DNA from: Xenoacremonium recifei
Taxonomy: Eukaryota; Ascomycota; Sordariomycetes; Hypocreales; Nectriaceae
Assembly (NCBI GenBank): GCA_012184525.1
Contig: WOFQ01000143.1
Span: 1-26,341, forward strand
Direction of reading: 5' to 3'
Length of the DNA stretch: 26,341 bases
The position numbers and the translations under genes were made by a program. Below, one piece after another: positions 19,481 through 26,341 of this stretch. Every line of letters begins with the position of its first letter. Within the stretch, counting starts at the first letter, position 1. A model generated the notes under the pieces. That model ran no database searches. It was given only the letters and a program-made list of their open reading frames with translations, and was not told the DNA's origin.

Positions 19481-22086
19481 GTGCACCTGAGAGGCAGGAA
19501 GCCGGATTCCTTGAAAAATCTTAATAGAGGTAGGGTTAGGGTTTAGACAGTTAGGCTGCTAGACTTAGAGGAATTTTTTCTCTTTAAAAATAGCTTCTTT
19601 TTTAATTTTCTAAGCTTATTTAAATAGCTAGAAACCCAGGGAAAATATATAATATAGTCCTAGTAGATAATAGTAGAATTAAAAGTAGTAGATTTAATTT
19701 TGTTAACCCACTCTAAACCTTATTAATTTGAATTTAATTAAGGAGTAGTTTTGAATAAGAATATATACTATTAACGGGGTTGAGACCAGGATTATATATA
19801 TATATAATTAGTTTAACTCAGATTATGGCGTAAAATATAAATATATATTGCATAAAGTAAATATTATAGGTAAGAGTAGTATTCTTAAGGTCCTTAAGGA
19901 TATATCCGTTATAAGATATAGACTTTAATATATAATAAAAGATCCTATTAAGCAGGCTTAGATATATAATCTAATTTATCTATTTATTTCTTTTTTCTAT
20001 TTATTAAATTCTTATTTATGAAATCTGCGGTTTTATTATTATTATTAATAAGATTAAAACTTATTTAGGAGCTTAATACTATAGAATAAAATTAGAAAAT
20101 TAATAAAGACTAATAGAAATTATATAAGAAATTCTAAATATCCTATAAAGCTAATTTAATTTAATATAACTATAAATACCTACTCCCTATTATTAATTTT
20201 CTGCCTTTTTATATTACTAATACTGGATAGCCTTAAATACTATATATATAACTATATCTATTATTATATTTAATAGATATAGGAATGCTATTCTAATAAT
20301 TATAGATAATTTAAACTGCAAAATAGGGGAAAATTAATAGCAAGTTACTTTAAGTCTTCTGCTAAACTGCTATAGACTAAGGGTATTATTTATTAAAGGT
20401 TCTTTCCCTTTAGAGCAAGTAATAGGTAGTTTAAGCTAAGCAGGAATATTTCTAGACTTATAAAGAAGTCTTATTTATAGGCTTAATGATAATTATTAGA
20501 TTTACTTTTTATATTAGAAAGCCTTAGCTTATAGACTTATTTATATTTAGATTAAATGCTAAAGTAAGAAAAAAACTATTATAAAGAGATAAACTAGCTA
20601 TAAATAAGCAGTAAAATTTTAAATCTAGACTCTTTTATATTAAGAAGTTTATAATTAGATAGAATAAAATAGCAATTTACTTATAGGAATATTTGATAAA
20701 ATATCTTATTAGCAGTAATAAGACTGCTAGATTACTGCTCTCTAATATAAGACTTTTTTTTAAGCTAGAGCATTTAAATAATTTAGATATTATTAATAAA
20801 TAGAAGATATTCTATATTATAGGGATACTAGATTTTATTATTAATTAATATAAAAATCTAATTTATTATACTAATTGTATTATTTTATATTAATTTCTTA
20901 ATACCTAGCTTTAATACTTCTATAATAAACCTTTTAGGTTTATAGTAAAAGAGATTAATAAGAAGAGACAGAGGGAAAAAGAAATTAAGGTTAATTTAGG
21001 CTTAGAAGTATTAATTAGTTTAAGATTTATTTAGGATTACCTAGTCTAAGGGCTATTTAACTAAATTAAGGGAGTTTAGCTTTAAATCAGAAATTATATA
21101 ACCTCTATTTATAGGAATTAGGAGGAGGTAGTAGAAGAGCGTAATAATAAGGATAATAATGATAGTAATAATAATAATAAAAATAAAAATTAGGACGCTA
21201 AATTTAATAGACTTAATCTAAATAATTCCAAATATATAAGTAATTATATAGGAAATCAAATAGAGTACTAATCTTATTAGTAAAATAATAAAATAAATGA
21301 AATAGCTAAAATCACATTTAATAAGTTTCTTAAGCTTTTATTTTAAATATATCTTATTATTTATATTAATATTTTTATTAATATCCATCTAGAATTAATA
21401 TTATTAATATATTTTAATAGGATATTTAGGTTTTTTATAGACTGCTAATAATTCGTTTTTATTAAATAGTATTATTATTAATTATTTAAACTAATTTAAA
21501 TTTAATAACTTCTATTTCTAGAGAGTATATTATTAATAAAGCTATATATAACTATTAGTATTATATTATATCTATAGGTATAGTAATTTAAATAATTCTA
21601 TAATATTTATTAGAACTATATAGTTCTAGGATTATAATTTCTGTTTAAAGAGCTATTTAATCTTTAAAACCTCAGGCTTAATATTACTTACATTAAGCTA
21701 CTTTTAGTGCTTTTTTACTAAAGTAATAATAGAGAGATATTTATTTATAGAGATCTGAGCTTATTTATAGAAAATTTCTGCAAACTTCTAGCTTATTTTA
21801 TATAATATATAGAGAAGATATATATTACTCTAATATTTAATTTTAAGCTTAAAATTAATTTATTAAAGGTTAGAGATAATATAGCTAACTCTTAGAGTAG
21901 ATACTTATTTATTAAATATAGAAAGAATAACCTTAATATAGCTCTTATAGAGCTATTAGTCTATATCTATACTTCTGAAAAAGACCTATTTTCTAAATAT
22001 AGCTAATAGAACTAAAAATAGTAAGCCTTTACTTAAAACTGATTACCTAATTATTAAAGATACTTATAGGTAGCTTTTATACTGTA
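19481..22086. repeat. Strongly AT-rich block, decayed repeat of unknown family
   Basis: About 2.6 kb made almost only of A and T, with TA steps dominant and TAA/TAG in every frame. This is the picture left by repeat-induced point mutation in a transposon. One frame at 20931-21250 still reads as protein: a basic stretch (YNKPFRFIVKEINKKRQREK) is followed by an Asn/Asp-rich segment around 21150-21190 that was probably acidic before G-to-A changes. I could not name the family. A short telomere-like TAGGGTTAGGGTTTAG occurs at 19531-19546. Confidence 0.7.
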
Positions 22087-22119
22087 CGGAGGCGCCTTTC
22101 AAAAGTTTTATCCGCGCTA
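22087..22119 (+). repeat. Left terminal inverted repeat of Tc1/mariner element
   Basis: 33 bp starting CGGAGGCGCCTTTC and ending TATCCGCGCTA, preceded by TA. It differs from the reversed right end at two positions. Confidence 0.9.
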
Positions 22120-22162
22120 AAACGACTGGGGGGGAGGAAAAAGCAGGGATGCATACAATTTA

Positions 22163-23452
22163 CTAGCGTAACCTCCTCCTGCCCTCCTCATATTCGTTTC
22201 CACCTTCTAATTCAATTATCTGTTAGATATAAACAGGGACTCTTTCTATCTAAGCCTGTATCTGTTGTTGTGTGAGCTCCTGCCAAGCAAGCTCCCAAGC
22301 CCGAATAGCTTCAGCTCTGCTCTTTAGAGCACCTTTTCTTATAGTCTGTCTCTTTATAGCTGGCTAACAGGGCTCAATTGGATTGATATCAGGGCTATTA
22401 GGGCACTAAATCAGTTATACTACTTAATGAAGGTTGTAAATGCGTTATTGAATAAAGTGGCTGTGAGCTGGAGCCCTATCTTCTTATACGAGAGTTCCTA
22501 GTCGGTCTCTTATATACTCCTTTGCAAAGGGCAGCAGCTTTAGCAGCAGGATTATTTTCTGATACCGATACCAGTTAATCCCTCCTTTCTTTCCTCTTGA
22601 AAGCTTACCTAATTTCTGATTCTATTGCCATTAGGGCTTGATACCTGGTAATTAACAGAAACTGAGGCACTAGAGACTATTCTAAAGCTCCCACTCTTCC
22701 TTCAATAGAGGCTCTAACTCTTAATTTATCTTCTCAATAGCTTCAATTACGGCTTTCTTCTCAGCAGCAGTCTCTGGAGCCCAGTAATAGTAAGGGCCCT
22801 TTCTATCATATAAGAAAGCTGCCCAGAACATAAATTCAGATAAGCCCTTCTATCTCTTACAGATACAGGACCTAACAAACTTCTCATCTAACTTCCTCTA
22901 TACGCGATAGCTGCCCCGATAATAGAGAAGGATAACTGAGGTCTTATCAGACTAAATAATATTCTTCCAGTCCTTAAGAGTCCAGTCTTTATGGGCTAAA
23001 CACTAAGCAAGGCGCTTACTCCTCATCTTCTTCGTCAATCCAGGCTTCCTTATTAGCTTGGTCTTCTTGAAGCCAGCTATATAGAGGATATGCTAGACTG
23101 TGATCGCAGAGATTAAGTTTCCTGCTAAACTGAGCTCTCCAGCTATATCAGCACACGTTTTTTCTCTCCCGTATCGGTCCCTCTGCACTTTCTGAATAAC
23201 CTTATACTTCGTCTCGTCTATCTGCTTCCTCGGCCGACCGGAATATAGTAAATCCTCAAGATGGGCGTTGCGGATGATTAACGGGAGGCTATTTGGATCA
23301 AAACCTCACTTGATAGCTCGAGCATATATACGGTTGACTTAACGGTCGGAAAGGCCCGTCAGGAAGGCTATTTTAGCAGTTATTTTGCCCGAGTAAGGAG
23401 CCTTAAGAGACATAATAAGAGCTCTTATTGTAATATCCGTATTTGGGGCCAT
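22163..23452 (-). pseudogene. Tc1/mariner DDE transposase, RIP-inactivated
   Basis: One frame of 429 codons from ATG at 23452 to TAG at 22165-22163. It has about 20 in-frame TAA/TAG codons but no obvious frameshift. The N-terminal part looks like the helix-turn-helix DNA-binding region (SGRPRKQIDETKYKVIQ). The catalytic part shows the first Asp in SDKTSVIL, the second in EDRAPAHS and the Glu in NPIE after SPDI. 34 residues lie between the second Asp and the Glu, the DD34E spacing of Tc1-type enzymes. Many stops stand where Gln (CAA/CAG) or Trp (TGG) is expected, for example after NPIEPC. It is dead as it stands. Confidence 0.9.
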
Positions 23453-23552
23453 TAGTGGTGGTTATGGAAGGAAAAAATCCCTCTTAGGGTTGCACATACT
23501 GACTTTATATGAGAGTAATCCTAATTAAGCTTAGCTTATAACCAGGGTCTAC

Positions 23553-23585
23553 TAGCGCGGATAAAACTTTTGAAAGCCGCCTCTG
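23553..23585 (-). repeat. Right terminal inverted repeat of Tc1/mariner element
   Basis: 33 bp starting TAGCGCGGATAAAAC and ending GCCGCCTCTG, followed by TA. It is the inverted copy of 22087-22119. Confidence 0.9.
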
Positions 23586-24267
23586 TATATAGTTAATATC
23601 TATAAGTAAGTAAGTTTTTAAATCTGATATATAAGAATAGCTCTTTAATGCCTTATAAAGTCTCGATTTAGAATAGATTTATAGTTTATATATTATAATA
23701 TTATAAAGCTAAATACTAAATAAATTAAGAGTTCTATATAATTTAATATTTATTATTTCAGTTAGGATATATCTTATATAAATATTTTATCTATATCTAT
23801 CTGCTTATAGCCTTTTTTAAATAAAAATAAGCAGGAGAATCTAGGCTATATAAAAGTAAATATTTATTATTCAATTTTAGTAGGAATCCTTAGTAATATT
23901 CTTATCTTATATTAATATTTAAGTAAGTAATATCAGAAATCTAGAAGCAGAAAGTTAATCTTTAATTATATTATTAGATTATAATTATTATTACTAAATA
24001 ATATATCCTTAAAATTTATTTACTATTTAATAGCTATAATAATAAATATTAAAGTAGATCTTAATATAATATTTATTTAATAGAGTAACTATTATCCCTT
24101 ATAATATAGGATTACTTATAGCTTAAATAAAGTATTCCTAAATAAATTTCAGCTAGCCTTATTATATACCTATAAATAAGTATTTACTTATTAGTATTAG
24201 TTTTTTTAGTAGCTAAATAAAGATATATATTTACTTATTAATATCGCCCTAGTTATTATTATAATAG
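23586..24267. repeat. Strongly AT-rich block, right flank of Tc1 insertion
   Basis: About 680 bp with the same composition as 19481-22086, probably the other side of the same decayed repeat, split by the Tc1/mariner insertion. No coding frame or known motif was recognised. It ends where the copia LTR begins. Confidence 0.6.
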
Positions 24268-24349
24268 TATTGAATATACTGAAAATATGGATTAGATACC
24301 CCCCCCCCCCCGGGGTGGTATATGATCCGTATTTTCAGTATATTTAATA
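24268..24349 (+). repeat. Palindromic 5' LTR of Ty1/copia element
   Basis: 82 bp that form a near-perfect inverted repeat. The left arm begins TATTGAATATACTGAAAATA; the right arm ends TATTTTCAGTATATTTAATA. A run of 13 C then 4 G (24299-24315) forms the centre. Both outer ends read TA where LTRs normally read TG...CA, as expected if RIP changed both. It is called an LTR because a gag frame follows it, and because the same sequence stands right after the polypurine-like run of the copia remnant at 8009-8065. The 3' LTR of this copy lies outside the window. Confidence 0.65.
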
Positions 24350-24511
24350 GATTTCTTAGTATTATTCTGGCTTATAGTAGAATAAAACTAATTAGTTTAG
24401 TCCTTAGTCCGGACTAAGAATTTTTAGTCCACTAAAGGGCGGAATAAAACTAAGAAATTTTAGTCCGGACTAAATTAAGACTAAGGACTAAGGAATAGTT
24501 TTATAGCCCTG
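24350..24511. mobile_element. hAT-type MITE, right part
   Basis: It ends with TAGCCCTG at 24511, the right terminus of the local MITE family (CAGCCCTG with a C-to-T change). It contains a perfect 16-bp palindrome CTTAGTCCGGACTAAG at 24403-24418 and the sequence ACTAAAGGGCGGA, also present in the MITE at 25210-25666. The expected left end is not found, so the copy is truncated; the exact left limit is unknown. It sits between the LTR and the readable gag frame. Confidence 0.6.
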
Positions 24512-25209
24512 GAAGTAAAAAAGCTAAAGCTGCTAAAAATAGTAGTAGTTACTTAGATTTTTAATACTTTGACTGAGGATTATAAAGGACTTATATCTAA
24601 TATTAGTATATTATATAGAGCCTCAGAAATAACCTAAATGCCTATTTGAATCCTTGAAAATCTTGTTTCTAGTCTCTTAGATAAGTCTAAAAGGTTTAAA
24701 AATAAGGATAATAACATAATAAAAGCCTTCTTTAGCTGAAATACTGATAGAAAAGGGGTCAAAAACGCATATAAAATCTAAAGAGGAAAATACTGCACTA
24801 ATTATAAGCAAATAATACATAATGCAAGGGATTATTAGTTCTTTTTCCCTAAAAAGACACTTAAGAAATCGCAAATTAGGGATAAAAAAGAAAAATATAT
24901 AGAAGAAAAATACCTAAAGGATATACGAGACGAAAATATAGCTTTTTTGATAGCTAATATATACTTAGAAACCTCTTCTGATACCTTGAATCTTATAGAC
25001 TTTAACTTAGACTTAAATATGACAGACCAGTCCTTTAATACAGACCAGTCCTTTAATACAGATTAGTCCTTTAATACAAACCAGTCTTTTAATACAGACT
25101 AGTTATTTAATATAACCGAAAATCTGGTACTTATAGCCCAGGAAAATAATATAGCTCTAAATACTAATATAAATAATACAGGACTTTTAAAACTTATTAT
25201 TAATATAGG
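24512..25209 (+). pseudogene. Ty1/copia gag, RIP-inactivated
   Basis: One frame runs through this stretch with several TAA/TAG/TGA codons. It reads LTEDYKGLISNIS and then ENLVSSLLD, as in the gag region of copia elements. At 24794-24835 it shows a CCHC zinc-knuckle pattern C-x2-C-x4-H-x4-C in which the second and third Cys codons have become Tyr (TGY to TAY). A 6-residue tandem repeat follows (25023-25112). The frame continues up to the MITE insertion at 25210 and resumes after it with the protease. Confidence 0.75.
25023..25112 (+). repeat. Five 18-bp tandem repeats in gag
   Basis: Five copies of CAGACCAGTCCTTTAATA, the first two identical and the others with mostly C-to-T or G-to-A differences. 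In the gag frame each codes for six residues (TDQSFN). Two copies carry a stop codon in place of Gln. Confidence 0.9.
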
Positions 25210-25666
25210 CAGGGCTGTAATTTTAGTTACTTTAATCCGGTCTACCCCCGGACTAAGACTTCTTAGTCTGGTCCTTAGTCCGGATTAAGAGTTTTTAGTT
25301 TACTAAAGGGCGGATTAAGGCTAAGAAATTTTAATCTAGACTAAACTAAAAACTAAAGACTAAAGACTAAAATTATATTTTAAAATATTAAATATAAAAT
25401 CTAATTAAATATATATAATATAAATAGATAAATACTATATAATATAAATAGCTATATATTATAGAGATATATAATATAATATATTATAGAGATATATAAT
25501 ATTATAGAGATATATAATATAATATATTATAGAGATATATAATATAATATATATATATATATATATATTTTTAGTCCTTTAGTCTATTAAAGGGCGGACT
25601 AAAACTAAGAAATCTTAATCCGGACTAAACTAAAACTAAAAACTAAGGAATAATTTTACAGCCCTG
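25210..25666. mobile_element. hAT-type MITE A, complete, inserted in copia protease
   Basis: 457 bp from CAGGGCTGTAATTTTAG to the inverted end TTTTACAGCCCTG. It is flanked by 8-bp target duplications AATATAGG (25202-25209) and GATATAGG (25667-25674) that differ by one G/A change. CAGGG ends with 8-bp duplications are the mark of hAT elements. There is no coding capacity. The interior has diverged TAGTCCGGACTA-type repeats on both sides of an AT-rich core with ATTATAGAGATATATAAT tandem repeats. It lies exactly at the DTGAS-type active site of the protease frame. Confidence 0.85.
25430..25568. repeat. AT-rich tandem repeats and (AT)n core of MITE A
   Basis: At least four copies of a TATTATAGAGATATATAATA-type unit of varying length, followed by about ten AT units. 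This makes up the centre of MITE A and may be the result of replication slippage. Confidence 0.8.
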
Positions 25667-25769
25667 GATATAGGGGCTTCTAAATATATCATATATAATA
25701 AGGAGTATTTTTATAGCTTTAAAAATTATAAAAAATTGTTTCCTGAGGAAAGGCTAAGTCTATTATAAT
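25667..25769 (+). pseudogene. Ty1/copia protease start, split by MITEs
   Basis: About 100 bp in the same frame as gag. It reads as the aspartic protease active-site region (D-I-G-A-S-K, the Thr of the usual DTGAS/DSGAS changed to Ile), followed by YNKEYFYSF and LFPEERL. Both sides are cut by hAT-type MITEs (left at 25666, right at 25770). Confidence 0.7.
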
Positions 25770-25807
25770 CAGGGCTGTGAAATTATTCCTTAGTCTTTAG
25801 TTTTAGT

Positions 25808-26256
25808 TAGGGCTGTGATTTTAGTACTTTTAGTATTTTTATAGCTGGAATAATACTGAAGATCCTTAGTAATACTAATACTAAAATTAATACTAAAAAT
25901 ACTAATTAGTATTTTGAGTAGAATATAAAAAGATAATATATATATATATAATTAAGACTTATAATAAGAGAGTAATATATATATAATAACTAAGCTTTAT
26001 AATAAGAGAATAATATATATATTAAATATATAAAAAATACTAAAAATTCTTAGTATTAATATTAGTATTTCTAGTATAGAATAATACTAATACTAAGTAA
26101 GAATCCTTAGTATTTTAGTCAGCAAAATAATACTAAGAATTCTTAGTCTGACTAATACTAAGGATTCTTAGTATTTTCCTCCTGGGGAATAATACTAATT
26201 AGTCTTAGTATAACTAATACTAATACTAAATACTAAGGAATAATTTTATAGCCCTG
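25808..26256. mobile_element. hAT-type MITE C, complete, nested in MITE B
   Basis: 449 bp from TAGGGCTGTGATTTTAG to the inverted end TTTTATAGCCCTG; the first base of each end is changed C to T. It is flanked by perfect 8-bp duplications GTTTTAGT at 25800-25807 and 26257-26264. The interior has many CTTAGTATT/AATACTAAG palindromic units. It is the same family as the fragment at 7793-7893 and differs inside from MITE A, although the ends are shared. Confidence 0.87.
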
Positions 26257-26332
26257 GTTTTAGTCTAGTCTGGACTAAGATTTCTTAGTTTTAATCTGCC
26301 CTTTAATAGATTAAAGATTTTTAGTCTGGACT

Positions 26333-26341
26333 GGGGGGGGG
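26333..26341. other. Terminal run of nine G
   Basis: The window ends in nine G in the middle of MITE B, where related copies continue with AAGA after GGACT. It may be a true homopolymer or the frayed end of an assembled contig. Confidence 0.7.

Larger units (their letters stand above)
22087..23585 (-). mobile_element. Tc1/mariner-type DNA transposon
   Basis: 1,499 bp bounded by 33-bp inverted repeats that match at 31/33 positions and flanked by TA on both sides (22085-22086, 23586-23587), the target site of this superfamily. Most of the interior is one transposase pseudogene on the minus strand. The element is clearly richer in G and C than the DNA on both sides, so it probably inserted after those flanks had decayed. 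Confidence 0.92.
25770..26341. mobile_element. hAT-type MITE B, right end outside window
   Basis: It begins CAGGGCTGTGAAATTATTCC at 25770, after ATTATAAT (probable 8-bp target). It contains the same AGTCTGGACTAAGA and CTGCCCTTTAATAGATTAAA blocks as MITE A, in inverted orientation. It is interrupted by MITE C (25808-26256). The sequence changes to a G run at 26333 and the window stops, so the right end cannot be seen. Confidence 0.7.

Noticed and set aside
19531..19546. Telomere-like TAGGGTTAGGGTTTAG
   Set aside because: Only about two and a half units in AT-rich DNA; too short to claim an internal telomere tract or chromosome end.
19481..22086. Possible CRISPR-like or satellite structure in the AT-rich block
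   Set aside because: No regularly spaced repeats with unique spacers; similarity comes from simple AT composition.
24677..24874. Small minus-strand frame in the repeat region
   Set aside because: Antisense to the copia gag zinc-knuckle region; hydrophobic only because of AT richness.

Overview
The window looks like accessory, probably repeat-flanked DNA from a filamentous ascomycete (Pezizomycotina). Evidence: short spliceosomal introns (48-102 bp) with GTRNGT-type donors and CTRAY-like branch sites, two HET-domain genes, and AT-rich blocks carrying RIP-type decay (CpA to TpA changes, in-frame TAA/TAG where Gln or Trp codons are expected). No CRISPR array, tRNA or rRNA was seen.

Layout. (1) 283-7640: two HET-domain genes, tail to tail. 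One is a 1,630-residue protein with about 29 ankyrin repeats and a HET domain (+). The other is a 740-residue HET protein (-). (2) 7641-8814: repeat debris, with a hAT-type MITE end and the 3' end of a Ty1/copia element, then the promoter of a sugar transporter. (3) 8815-18931: a compact metabolic block: MFS sugar-porter-type transporter (+, 5 exons), dienelactone hydrolase-type protein (+, 3 exons), an intronless UGSC-motif-like two-part protein (-), a second dienelactone hydrolase-type protein (-, 3 exons) and a second MFS sugar-porter-type transporter (+, 6 exons). The combination of two transporters, two alpha/beta hydrolases and the UGSC-like enzyme reads as a small uptake-and-degradation cluster. 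Its substrate cannot be told from sequence. The two transporters share a 35-bp upstream element (31/35 identical), and both promoters contain CreA-type GCGGGG sites.

(4) 19.5-26.3 kb: a repeat graveyard. It holds an AT-rich block of unknown origin; a 1,499-bp Tc1/mariner element (33-bp inverted repeats, TA target sites, DD34E transposase with about 20 in-frame stops); and a Ty1/copia element that starts with an 82-bp nearly palindromic LTR, then gag with a zinc knuckle and protease. The copia coding region is broken by hAT-type MITEs with 8-bp target duplications, one nested inside another. The window ends in a run of nine G.

Exon coordinates were derived by hand from reading frames, splice signals and family motifs; RNA evidence would settle them. 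Family names come from motif recognition, not from a database search.
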